Of a stretch of 35,903 nucleotides of DNA, positions 15,549 through 23,808 are shown in pieces. Origin of the DNA: Lachnospiraceae bacterium (GTDB lineage Bacteria; Bacillota; Clostridia; Lachnospirales; Lachnospiraceae); NCBI GenBank assembly GCA_009774235.1, contig VSNJ01000024.1, forward strand, positions 1 through 35,903, in the 5' to 3' direction. Position numbers and translations under genes: made by a program. Positions within the stretch are counted from its first letter, which is position 1. The number at the start of each line of letters is the position of its first letter. The notes below the pieces were generated by a model that worked only from the letters and a program-made list of their open reading frames with translations, made no database searches and was not told where the DNA came from.

Positions 15549-15763
15549 GTTTGGAAATTAAAAATCCCACAAAGCTTATATTACTCTGGCAAGTTCCAAA
15601 TGTTTTACCAAAAGGCAGCTGTATGGGGACGCTGGTGCTTAAATCTGGTATTTTCAGATTTTATGCACCATTGCGTATCCCATCCAAGTGCAAACGTGCT
15701 GCCTTGGGTAAACATTTGGAACTGCCAGAGCCACATAACTTGTGGAATATTTAATTTTCAAAC
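15549..15763. repeat. Large palindromic repeat element, copy 2
   Basis: A 215-bp imperfect inverted repeat centred near 15656. Left-arm blocks GTTTGGAAATTAAA, CTCTGGCAAGTTCCAAATGT and GGTGCTTAAATCTG pair with right-arm blocks ending at CAAAC 15763; the tip is AAATCTG/CAGATTT. It belongs with copy 1 but is inverted. TTTTATGCACCATTGCGT (15659-15676) is the complement of copy 1's core with one change. GCAAGTTCCAAATGT (15589-15603) matches the complement of 12989-13004 with one base missing. It ends 31 nt before the MarR start codon. An open frame (15525-15812) crosses it and is not accepted as a gene. Confidence 0.82.
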
Positions 15764-15793
15764 ATATCTTTGTATAAGAAAGCGGGGTGAAGT

Positions 15794-16240
15794 ATGGAAT
15801 ATGTATCTGTAGACAAGGAAATCTGCTGTGTTGCCAATCTTATACGTAAGGAATTTGATAACCTGGTCTTTGGAAGTGTATATAGTGAAGAACGCATTAC
15901 ACGTATGAATATATGGATTATTGATTACATATATGATAAAAAGGGAGAAGATGTATTCCAGAAAGATATTGAACGCAAAATGTCAATTACACGTTCAACC
16001 GCATCAAAAATTATAGACCTTATGGTACAAAAGAAACTTGTTGAGAGGTCTGCTGTAGGATATGATGCAAGGCTTAAAAAACTTACACTTACACCAAAGG
16101 CGTTAAAGCTGCGTGATGAAATGGAGAAAAATTCAAAAAAGGTATATGAAAAAGTTATGGCTGGGTTTTCGGAAGAAGAAGAACAGCTTCTTTTAAGTTA
16201 TATACTAAGGATTAAAGGCAATATGGACAGTGGGGCATAA
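15794..16240 (+). CDS. MarR family transcriptional regulator
   Basis: A 148-aa winged-helix regulator. The DNA-binding part is DVFQKDIERKMSITRSTASKIIDLMVQKKLVERSAVGYDARLKKLTLT (about 54-100): helix-turn-helix, then the Asp-Arg-containing wing. N- and C-terminal helices would form the dimer interface. It precedes the two ABC exporter genes with a 74-nt gap, the usual layout for a MarR repressor controlling a BmrCD-like drug exporter. Start ATG 15794 follows GGGGTGA at short spacing. The ligand cannot be predicted. The palindromic element just upstream would be part of its leader. Confidence 0.87.
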   Translation: MEYVSVDKEICCVANLIRKEFDNLVFGSVYSEERITRMNIWIIDYIYDKKGEDVFQKDIERKMSITRSTASKIIDLMVQKKLVERSAVGYDARLKKLTLTPKALKLRDEMEKNSKKVYEKVMAGFSEEEEQLLLSYILRIKGNMDSGA

Positions 16241-16314
16241 TTGTAACAGGCTGTGGATTAGCGTCATTTGCACTTGTCCTGTATTAATTAATGGCGCAGG
16301 AATGGAGGAATAAT

Positions 16315-18051
16315 ATGCTGAAAACTTTAGCAGCACATATTAAAGAATTTAAGAAAGACTCCTTGCTTACACCTGTATTTATGATACTGGAAGTTATTAT
16401 GGAAACAATAATTCCATTAATGATGGCATCCATTATTGATGATGGTGTAGAAGCTGGAAATATGAACCATATTTACTTTATGGGCAGTTTAATGGTAGTT
16501 ACTGCATTTATAAGTTTATGGGCAGGCGTAATGGGTGGAAAATACGGCGCCAGGGCGTCTACAGGCTTTGCCAGGAATTTAAGGAAGGCGATGTATGAAA
16601 ATATACAGACATTCAGTTTCTCAAATATTGACAAATTTAGTACATCAGGGCTTGTAACAAGGCTTACTACAGATGTAATGAATATACAGAATGCATACCA
16701 GATGATACTGCGTATGTGTATGCGTGCGCCAGCTTCGTTAATATGTGCAATGGCAATGTCATTTTATGTAAATGCAAGGGTTGCACTTATATATCTGGGT
16801 GCAGTATTTATTCTTGGTATTATCTTGTGTATAATTATTAAGTTTACTATGAAATATTTTAAACAGGTGTTTAAAAAGTATGATGCACTTAATGAGAGCG
16901 TACAGGAAAATGTATCTGCAATCAGGGTGGTAAAGGCATACTCAAGGGAAGAGTTTGAGAAAAGCAAGTTTATGACAGCCAGCGGCAATATATACAATAT
17001 GTTTATAAAAGCAGAAAAACTTATTGCGCTGAACGGGCCTGTTATGCAGCTTGCAGTTTATTCATGCATACTTTTAATAAGCTGGATTGGTGCTAAAATG
17101 ATTGTAGGAAGCTCAATGACTACTGGTGAACTTTCACAGCTTTTAACATACTGCATGAATATACTTATGAGCCTTATGATGCTTTCTATGATATTTGTAA
17201 TGATTACTATGAGCATGGCGAGTGCAGAACGTATTGCAGAAGTTATTGAGGAAAAGGCGGATATTATAAATCCAGAAAACCCTGTAATGCATGTGCCAGA
17301 TGGAAGAATAAAGTTTGAACATGCAAGTTTCAGTTATAAAAGTGATGCTGAAACACCAGTGCTTAAAAATATTAATATAAGTATAGAACAAGGCCAGATG
17401 ATTGGTGTAATCGGAGGTACAGGAAGTGCTAAATCAAGCCTTGTAAACCTTATAAGCAGGCTTTATGATGTATCAGATGGTAAAGTAATGGTTGGCGGTA
17501 TTGATGTAAGGGATTATGATATTGAAACACTTAGGAATGAAGTTTCGGTTGTATTACAGAAAAATGTGCTTTTCAGTGGTACTATTCTTGATAATTTAAG
17601 ATGGGGTGATGCAGATGCAACAGAAGAAGAGTGTATACATGCATGTAAACTTGCTTGTGCAGATGAATTTATAAATAAAATGCCAGATGGTTACAACACA
17701 TATATTGAACAGGGTGGTACTAATGTATCAGGCGGGCAGAAACAGCGTCTTTGTATAGCCAGGGCGCTTATAAAGAAGCCAAAAGTGCTTATACTTGATG
17801 ATTCTACAAGTGCTGTAGATACAGCTACAGACAGTAAAATCCGCAAAGCATTTGCTGAGGAAATACCAGGTACTACTAAGATTATAATTGCACAGCGTAT
17901 TTCAAGCATTAAAGACTGTGACAAGATAATCGTTATGGAAGATGGCGCTGTTGACGGCTTTGGCACACATGAGGAACTTCTGGAAAGTAATGAAATATAC
18001 CGTGACGTTTATGAATCACAGATGAGCGGCAGTGGTGACTTTGATGAGTAA
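16315..18051 (+). CDS. ABC exporter half with degenerate nucleotide site (BmrC-like)
   Basis: A 578-aa half-transporter with six membrane helices (about 20-305) and an ABC domain. Walker A is GGTGSAKSS (367-375), the signature is VSGGQ (471-475), and Walker B reads LILDDS, so the catalytic Glu is Asp (D496). The switch His is Gln (Q527 in IIAQR). This is the pattern of the degenerate-site subunit in heterodimeric exporters such as BmrC/LmrC. It pairs with the 18109 product to export drugs or other amphipathic compounds. ATG 16315 has a fitting GGAGGAATAAT site; an in-frame ATG at 16291 does not. Confidence 0.9.
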   Translation: MLKTLAAHIKEFKKDSLLTPVFMILEVIMETIIPLMMASIIDDGVEAGNMNHIYFMGSLMVVTAFISLWAGVMGGKYGARASTGFARNLRKAMYENIQTFSFSNIDKFSTSGLVTRLTTDVMNIQNAYQMILRMCMRAPASLICAMAMSFYVNARVALIYLGAVFILGIILCIIIKFTMKYFKQVFKKYDALNESVQENVSAIRVVKAYSREEFEKSKFMTASGNIYNMFIKAEKLIALNGPVMQLAVYSCILLISWIGAKMIVGSSMTTGELSQLLTYCMNILMSLMMLSMIFVMITMSMASAERIAEVIEEKADIINPENPVMHVPDGRIKFEHASFSYKSDAETPVLKNINISIEQGQMIGVIGGTGSAKSSLVNLISRLYDVSDGKVMVGGIDVRDYDIETLRNEVSVVLQKNVLFSGTILDNLRWGDADATEEECIHACKLACADEFINKMPDGYNTYIEQGGTNVSGGQKQRLCIARALIKKPKVLILDDSTSAVDTATDSKIRKAFAEEIPGTTKIIIAQRISSIKDCDKIIVMEDGAVDGFGTHEELLESNEIYRDVYESQMSGSGDFDE

Positions 18052-18108
18052 TATTTGGAATAATTAATCCGGCATATGGTAAATTTTCATTTAGCAAGGA
18101 GGTAAAAT

Positions 18109-20052
18109 ATGGCAGGTAAAGAAAATATGGGACCAGTGCCAAAGGGTCCAGGTGCAAGGGGAAGAGGCCCCAGGCCAAAGATTGAAAATCCAGGAAAGCT
18201 TTTTAAGCGTATTATGAAATATGTTTTTAAATATTACTGGTTTCACTGTATTATTGTTTTTATAGGAATTATAGTAAGTGCACTTGCAGGTGCACAGGGT
18301 ACAATGTTTACTAAGTCACTTATAGATGATTATATTATACCGCTTACAAAGGCAGCTGACCCTGATTTTTCAGGGCTTTTAACCAAAATATTACAGGTTG
18401 CAGCATTTTATGGGGCTGGCATACTTGGTACATTTTTATATAGCAGGCTTATGATATATGTGACACAGGGGACATTACAGAAGCTGCGTGTAGAAATGTT
18501 TACAAAGATGGAATCACTTCCTATAAAATATTTTGATACCCATGCACATGGTGATATTATGTCAATTTATACAAATGATATTGATACACTTCGCCAGATG
18601 ATAAGCCAGAGTATACCACAGTCTATATCATGTCTGGTAACTATTGCCAGTGTATTTATATATATGGTAATACTTAGTATACCACTTACTATTATTACAC
18701 TGCTTATGATTGGTGTTTCTTTCTATGCAACCAAGAAACTCGCAGGGCTTAGTGGTTCATATTTCCTTGCACAGCAGAAAGATATAGGAAAAGTGAACGG
18801 TTATATTGAGGAAATGATGGAAGGGCAGAAAGTTATTAAGGTATTTTGCCATGAGGAGGAAAGTAAAGAGGAATTTAACAAACTTAATGACCAGCTTTTT
18901 GAGAGTGCCGACAATGCCAATAAATTTGCAAATATACTTATGCCAGTTAATGCGCAGCTTGGCAATATAAGTTATGTATTATGTGCTATTGCAGGAGGTT
19001 TCTTAGCCTTAAACGGGGTAAATGGATTTACTGTTGGTTCACTTGTAAGTTTCCTTACATTTAATAAATCATTCAGTATGCCAATAAACCAGATAAGCCA
19101 GCAGCTCAATGCTGTAGTAATGGCACTTGCAGGCGCTGACAGGGTATTTAAGCTTATTGATGAAAAGCCCGAAACTGATGATGGATATGTTGAACTTGTC
19201 AATGCAAAAGAAGACGGCAAGGGTGGTATTACAGAATCAGAAGCACGTACAGGTATGTGGGCGTGGAAACATTACCATAAAGACAGTGATACAACTACTT
19301 ATGTAAAGATGCAGGGAGACCTTGTATTTGACCATGTTGACTTTGGTTATAATGATGACAAAATAATTCTGCATGATATTGAAATTTATGCCAAACCAGG
19401 ACAGAAAATTGCATTTGTCGGGGCAACAGGTGCAGGTAAAACTACAATTACAAATCTTATTAACCGTTTCTATGATATACAGGATGGAAAGATACGTTAT
19501 GATGGCATAAATATTAATAAAATTAAGAAAAAGGATTTGCGCCAGTCACTTGGAATAGTTTTGCAGGATACACACCTTTTTACAGGCACTGTTATGGAAA
19601 ATATAAGATATGGCAAACTTGATGCTACAGATGAAGAAGTTATGGAAGCTGCAAAACTTGCCAATGCACACAGCTTTATAAAAAGGCTTCCTGATGGGTA
19701 TAATACAATGCTTACAGGTGACGGGGCTAATTTAAGCCAGGGGCAGAGACAGCTTCTTGCCATTGCAAGGGCAGCAGTTGCAGACCCTCCAGCACTTATA
19801 CTTGATGAGGCAACAAGTTCGATTGATACAAGGACAGAGAAACTTGTACAAAAGGGTATGGACAGACTGATGCGTGGAAGGACAACATTTGTTATTGCGC
19901 ACCGCCTTTCAACAGTACGCAACAGTGACTGTATAATGGTTCTTGAACAAGGACACATTATTGAAAGGGGCACGCATGATGAGCTTATTGAAAAGCAGGG
20001 CAAATATTACCAGCTTTATACTGGAAAGCTTGGAAGCGGTATAGCAGGATGA
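18109..20052 (+). CDS. ABC exporter half with canonical nucleotide site (BmrD-like)
   Basis: A 647-aa half-transporter. The N-terminal tail is Gly/Pro/Arg-rich (residues 6-24); six membrane helices lie at about 38-345. A linker insert of about 45 residues with MWAWKHYHKD (about 355-402) precedes the ABC domain. The nucleotide site is intact: Walker A GATGAGKTT (438-446), signature LSQGQ (542-546), Walker B LILDEA with E567, and H598 in VIAHR. It therefore supplies the consensus catalytic residues missing from its partner. The ribosome binding site is AAGGAGGTAAAAT. The gene ends immediately against the convergent SpoIIM-like gene, with no base between stop codons. Confidence 0.9.
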   Translation: MAGKENMGPVPKGPGARGRGPRPKIENPGKLFKRIMKYVFKYYWFHCIIVFIGIIVSALAGAQGTMFTKSLIDDYIIPLTKAADPDFSGLLTKILQVAAFYGAGILGTFLYSRLMIYVTQGTLQKLRVEMFTKMESLPIKYFDTHAHGDIMSIYTNDIDTLRQMISQSIPQSISCLVTIASVFIYMVILSIPLTIITLLMIGVSFYATKKLAGLSGSYFLAQQKDIGKVNGYIEEMMEGQKVIKVFCHEEESKEEFNKLNDQLFESADNANKFANILMPVNAQLGNISYVLCAIAGGFLALNGVNGFTVGSLVSFLTFNKSFSMPINQISQQLNAVVMALAGADRVFKLIDEKPETDDGYVELVNAKEDGKGGITESEARTGMWAWKHYHKDSDTTTYVKMQGDLVFDHVDFGYNDDKIILHDIEIYAKPGQKIAFVGATGAGKTTITNLINRFYDIQDGKIRYDGININKIKKKDLRQSLGIVLQDTHLFTGTVMENIRYGKLDATDEEVMEAAKLANAHSFIKRLPDGYNTMLTGDGANLSQGQRQLLAIARAAVADPPALILDEATSSIDTRTEKLVQKGMDRLMRGRTTFVIAHRLSTVRNSDCIMVLEQGHIIERGTHDELIEKQGKYYQLYTGKLGSGIAG

Positions 20053-20706
20053 TTATATAATATGCCCCATATACCATATTACAAGTGGGAGATTAAGGTT
20101 TGCTTCAATAAAACTGCCCGCAGTTATAAATACCAGGCATAATATTATAAAAGGGAATTGCTGTATAGCCAGCTTTCCCTTTTTTTGCTTTGTAGAATAA
20201 TTATATGTATTGTCATATGGGGTGCTGCTGGTACATGATATAAATATATTATGGAAGTTGTCACAATGTGCAATTATCATAAGGTATACTGGAATAAAAA
20301 GCAGTGCCTGTGGCAATAAATAGCATAAAAAACGTATTGTGCCATTAATTCCATGAAGTATAATATTAAATGCAAGAAGAAGCCCGTTGGTAAATCCTGT
20401 GTAAAGCGAAAATGCACAATAGTAATATGTCCACAAATTGGTGAGTGAAAACAGATATAATAGTATAAATAGTTTTACATTTCTTTTAATTGCAAGCAGG
20501 AAAATATCTGATTTGTCAATGTCAAGCCCAGGTATATTGTTTATGGTTTCATTGTAAATAGTTATAAGGGGCGAATATAAATTTTCTTTTAATAAATTCC
20601 CTGTTATACAGCCTGTTATAATGCCAATAATAGCAAAAAATAAGGTGATTTTACATGATACAGGAAGTTTTTTTGGCGTTTTGGTCTTTTTCAATACAGG
20701 TTTCAT
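20053..20706 (-). CDS. Stage II sporulation protein M-like membrane protein
   Basis: A 217-aa protein with about five membrane helices and the family's usual length (about 210 aa). Typical SpoIIM blocks are FLLAIKRNVKLFILLYLFSL, TGFTNGLLLAFNIILHGINGT and YLLPQALLFIPVYLMI. In endospore formers SpoIIM joins SpoIID and SpoIIP in septal peptidoglycan hydrolysis during engulfment. No other sporulation gene is nearby, so the role here rests on family similarity. ATG is preceded by GGGAGG. It is convergent with the ABC exporter gene (stops abut) and divergent from the SBP-like gene. Confidence 0.75.
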   Translation of the reverse strand: MKPVLKKTKTPKKLPVSCKITLFFAIIGIITGCITGNLLKENLYSPLITIYNETINNIPGLDIDKSDIFLLAIKRNVKLFILLYLFSLTNLWTYYYCAFSLYTGFTNGLLLAFNIILHGINGTIRFLCYLLPQALLFIPVYLMIIAHCDNFHNIFISCTSSTPYDNTYNYSTKQKKGKLAIQQFPFIILCLVFITAGSFIEANLNLPLVIWYMGHII

Positions 20707-21024
20707 TAAACCTCCCAGTTTTTTTATTATATTTTATTCATATATAGATATGGGACAATCATATAAATTATGTATAAAAGTTGTTTTATTATATGAGACC
20801 GTATTAATTTGTATAAGATTATACATATAGTGTGCTGTACCCAGATATATTTTTTAGACAAATTATAAATGTGTAGTGTTTTGTCAAATGTACAAAATAT
20901 AAAAAGATTAGGAGTATATTTTGTCGTAGCATTATAATTGAACAAGCCTGTAAACTGTTTTATTCTGGTATTAATTGAAAAATTTTATGAAGTTGTTTAT
21001 AACTATGAAAGGAATACTTGCTTT
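20707..21024. other. Divergent promoter region, no gene seen
   Basis: 318 nt of AT-rich DNA between the SpoIIM-like and SBP-like genes. It must contain both promoters. A TATAAT lies near 20931-20936 on the plus strand but with an unconvincing -35 box, so no promoter is called. The downstream frame is open back to TTG 20938; that extension lacks a ribosome binding site. Confidence 0.4.
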
Positions 21025-22305
21025 ATGAAAAAACTATTTGCTACAGGGGTTATTTATATATGCCTTTTTGTATTGCTTATTGCAGGTGTATATAATCTTG
21101 CCAGAAATCTTAATGATGATACAGTACAAAGTGATGAAGTGGTTGCTACAGCAGATGATACAAAAGATAGTAGTGAGAATAATGAAGAAGAAAAACAGGA
21201 TGGGAAACCAGAAGAAGAAATTTCAGAAATTAAAGGAAAAGCAGGTGAGAAAGATTTAGAAGAAAATCCAGAAGATAAAGGAAAACAACTGGAAGATAAA
21301 GTTGTTGTCAAAGGTGATATAACAGAAAATATTACACCTTTTAATTATAGTACAACAGCTGATAAATATCTTCTTGATTTGTGTTATGCAGGGATTGGAA
21401 ATATAAAAGATAGAAAATGCATAAATGAAGATATTACAAATAGTTATGATAAAAAAAGGGATATTACAACATACAAAATTAAGATTAATGAAGATGCAGA
21501 AAATGTTTCAGGAGACAAAATAACAGCAGATGATTTAATATTTAATTATTACCTGCGTGCAGATGTTGGCTATACTGGAAGCGGAAGTATAGCAGGGCTT
21601 CCTGTTGTGGGGCTTGAAGAATACCGGTATGGTACCAGGAATATACCATCTATGAAGAAGAAGATATCAAAAAAGCTTAGAAAACCTGATAAACGTACAG
21701 CAGCACTTATCAAAAAAAATATTATAAGACCTGTAATTGAGAAAGAATATAAATGGGTATGTTCACTTTATAAGCAGGAAATGTATGATTATATTACAGA
21801 TAAATATCCACGGAAAAAAGATTTATTTGTTTATTTTTTTGCATATGGGACAAATTATAAAACTAAAGGTAAGACTACAAAGAAAGTTATAAATGATGTA
21901 ATTAAATCATATGGTTCAAATTATAATAAACTTGGAAAAATTACAAGTGAAAATTACAAAAAGAAAGCAGAAAATATTGCATTGTATGTTATCCAGTCTG
22001 ATAAAAAATTTAAGTTCCGTGTAAAAAATATAAGTGGTATAAAAAAGATTGATGACTATACAGTTGAGATAAAAGTAGAGGGAAAAAGGAAACCAGGATA
22101 TATAAACAGGCTTTGTGATATGTACATAGTTTCAATGAATTCATGGGCAAATGCTTTATTATTTGATGGTGTAAACAAATTTGGATTTAAACGTGGAAGG
22201 GCTGATGATATTTTAAAAAATAAATCTATTAAAGGTGATGAAACAGGTAATTATACTGTAAAAGAGGTGACAGACGGAGTTTATACATTGGAAAAAAGAG
22301 TGTGA
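21025..22305 (+). CDS. Orphan, shortened SBP_bac_5-like exported protein
   Basis: A 426-aa protein with an N-terminal membrane anchor or uncleaved signal (residues 1-27, no lipobox Cys). A very acidic Lys/Glu/Asp linker follows (about 33-95). The remainder resembles the N-lobe of family 5 solute-binding proteins: DITENITPFNYSTTADKYLLDLCYAGI, then TYKIKINEDAENVSGDKITADDLIFNYY (the TytxxLrdgvxwSDGxpxTAdDv pattern), then IKKIDDYTVEI. The C-terminal half of OppA/DppA is not recognisable, and the middle is a Lys-rich region. No permease or ATPase genes are adjacent. Either it is a shortened relative with a new role or a partner works from elsewhere. ATG 21025 has AAAGGAA upstream and places the signal at the N-terminus. 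Confidence 0.6.
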   Translation: MKKLFATGVIYICLFVLLIAGVYNLARNLNDDTVQSDEVVATADDTKDSSENNEEEKQDGKPEEEISEIKGKAGEKDLEENPEDKGKQLEDKVVVKGDITENITPFNYSTTADKYLLDLCYAGIGNIKDRKCINEDITNSYDKKRDITTYKIKINEDAENVSGDKITADDLIFNYYLRADVGYTGSGSIAGLPVVGLEEYRYGTRNIPSMKKKISKKLRKPDKRTAALIKKNIIRPVIEKEYKWVCSLYKQEMYDYITDKYPRKKDLFVYFFAYGTNYKTKGKTTKKVINDVIKSYGSNYNKLGKITSENYKKKAENIALYVIQSDKKFKFRVKNISGIKKIDDYTVEIKVEGKRKPGYINRLCDMYIVSMNSWANALLFDGVNKFGFKRGRADDILKNKSIKGDETGNYTVKEVTDGVYTLEKRV

Positions 22306-22338
22306 ATATTTGTTACAGATACAGAGTAATACTATAAG

Positions 22339-22412
22339 GCCAGATATACCACAGCTTACTGGAGAAGACAAATTTTATGTCCAGCCAGTTTGTTGTGGTA
22401 TATCTGGCTTTT
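22339..22412 (+). terminator. Long-stem terminator after the SBP-like gene
   Basis: GCCAGATATACCACA (22339-22353) pairs perfectly with TGTGGTATATCTGGC (22394-22408). Inner pairing of ACTGG with CCAGT extends the stem. TTTT follows. Confidence 0.78.
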
Positions 22413-22700
22413 AAAATTGCTGTTGTATAAAATAGATGTGAATTAATAAATAATATAAAATTTTAATTGCTGTCTGGAAACAATGGTATTGTTTCTGTAA
22501 CATTATATAGGTATATACATGAAAATCTGTATAATCTATAATATGAAAATATAAAATTAATATTGCCAGGTAAAATATTTTTGTTGTATTGTGATGTAGT
22601 TACTGGTAACAGATATAATGGGAAATTAACATTGTGCAGCATAATATTTTTTACCGTATAGCTGTGTACTGGGATGGGCAGCAGCAGAAAGGGGATAAAG
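22413..22700 (+). other. Upstream region of the recombinase gene
   Basis: No gene seen. GAAACAAT (22477-22484) and ATTGTTTC (22488-22495) form a perfect 8-bp inverted repeat with a 3-nt centre, a possible operator. Further on, GTTAC-TG-GTAAC lies just before a TATAAT (about 22614-22619), a possible -10 box for the recombinase gene, though no clear -35 box was found. Confidence 0.35.
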
Positions 22701-23564
22701 ATGGAACGTTTTGTTACAGAGGAGATACTTTCAGGATACAAGGAATATTTATTTGAGGAAGAGAAGTCTGAACTTACTATTAAAAAATATATGCGTGATT
22801 TAAGAAAACTGGTCAAATATGCAGGAAACAGGGAGGTTACAAAAAAGCTGGTAGTTGGATATAAGGATTATTTAAGGAAAAAGAAAAGATATAAGCTTAC
22901 CAGCATTAATTCTTTCCTGGTTGCAGCAAACCGCCTTTTTGAGTATCTTGGCTGGTATGACCTGAGGGTAAGGACTTACAGGATACAGAAGGAGGCATTT
23001 GTGCCTGAAAGCAGGGATTTGTCAAGGGAGGAGTATAAAAGGCTTGTCAGGGCAGCACTGAAAAAGGGTAAGAAGCGTCTTGCTATGATACTCCAGACAA
23101 TATGTGCAACGGGCATGAGGATAAGTGAACTGCCAGGTGTTACAATGGAAAGCGTGGCAGAAGGTGTTGTGGAAATCTACTGCAAGGGTAAACAGCGTGT
23201 AATACTGCTTCCTGGGAAGCTAAGGAAAAAACTACAAAGGTATATAAAAGAAAATGGGATTGTTTCAGGTGTTGTGTTTTGTACTTCTGGCGGGAAAGCA
23301 GTTGACAGGAGCAATGTCTGGAAAGAAATGAAGATGTTAAGTAAAGATGCATGTGTACAGAAAGGGAAAGTGTACCTGCATAATTTACGCCATTTGTTTG
23401 CAAAGGAATTTTATGCGGCTGGTAAGGATATAGCAAAACTTGCTGATGTACTTGGACACAGTAATATTGAAACAACAAGGGGATATATTAAAACAACAAG
23501 CCATGAGCACCAGAAGCTTCTTGACAGTATGGGGCTTGTGCTTGGAATGCCTGGACAGGTATAA
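22701..23564 (+). CDS. Tyrosine recombinase, likely inverts the adjacent promoter cassette
   Basis: A 287-aa XerC/XerD-type tyrosine recombinase. The N-terminal SAM-like core-binding domain covers about 5-95, the catalytic domain about 105-275. All six catalytic positions are present: R140 (GMRISEL), K162 (CKGKQR), H227 and R230 (HNLRH), H253 (LGHSNIETT) and nucleophile Y262 (RGYI). The length fits simple recombinases without an arm-binding domain. It stands alone, with no phage, relaxase or transposon genes nearby. It lies 76 nt from a pair of inverted core-like sites flanking a consensus promoter, which makes a site-specific DNA invertase role much more likely than chromosome dimer resolution (inference). 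ATG 22701 has AAAGGGGAT upstream; ATG 22674 does not. Confidence 0.9.
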   Translation: MERFVTEEILSGYKEYLFEEEKSELTIKKYMRDLRKLVKYAGNREVTKKLVVGYKDYLRKKKRYKLTSINSFLVAANRLFEYLGWYDLRVRTYRIQKEAFVPESRDLSREEYKRLVRAALKKGKKRLAMILQTICATGMRISELPGVTMESVAEGVVEIYCKGKQRVILLPGKLRKKLQRYIKENGIVSGVVFCTSGGKAVDRSNVWKEMKMLSKDACVQKGKVYLHNLRHLFAKEFYAAGKDIAKLADVLGHSNIETTRGYIKTTSHEHQKLLDSMGLVLGMPGQV

Positions 23565-23604
23565 CCTGGAGTAAACCCGGCAAAGATTAAAAAAATATAA
23601 ATGT

Positions 23605-23630
23605 AAAAAAGCCCGTATTTACTGGGCTTA
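23605..23630 (-). terminator. Leftward-facing terminator outside the invertible cassette
   Basis: AAGCCC (23609-23614) pairs with GGGCTT (23624-23629), with inner GTA/TAC. The U tract exists only on the minus strand (complement of the A run 23605-23610), so it stops leftward transcription. No leftward gene is upstream of it. It would terminate the cassette promoter when inverted, about 40 nt after its start, and so protect the recombinase gene from antisense transcription. Confidence 0.75.
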
Positions 23631-23640
23631 GAGGAATACA

Positions 23641-23658
23641 ACATAACAAAAATTATGT
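23641..23658 (+). repeat. Left inverted repeat / recombination site of the promoter cassette
   Basis: ACATAACAAAAATTATGT, an exact inverted copy of 23809-23826. Internally it is ACATAA-CAAAAA-TTATGT: two 6-bp inverted arms around an asymmetric 6-bp centre, the form of a tyrosine recombinase core site. Confidence 0.9.
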
Positions 23659-23760
23659 GTATTACAAAACATCTGCATACTGTGGATGTAAAGTATCTGG
23701 CACCAAAAGCCGATAAAATAACTGGAATTATTTTTCACCTGTATAAAATTAATCTTTTAA

Positions 23761-23789
23761 TTGACAATACAGGACAGAAAGACTATAAT
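23761..23789 (+). promoter_or_regulatory. Consensus sigma-A promoter inside the cassette
   Basis: TTGACA (23761-23766) and TATAAT (23784-23789) with a 17-nt spacer, a perfect match to consensus in both boxes. Expected start near 23796, giving a leader of about 118 nt to the first gene of the operon. It is the only strong promoter seen ahead of the operon. Confidence 0.88.
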
Positions 23790-23808
23790 AAACAAAGAAT
23801 TTGTTATG

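Noticed and set aside
15525..15812. A 95-codon open frame with AAAGGAAAG upstream, just ahead of the MarR gene
   Set aside because: Most of it is the palindromic element, it overlaps the MarR start, and its product is low-quality sequence with no recognisable pattern. A leader peptide cannot be excluded.
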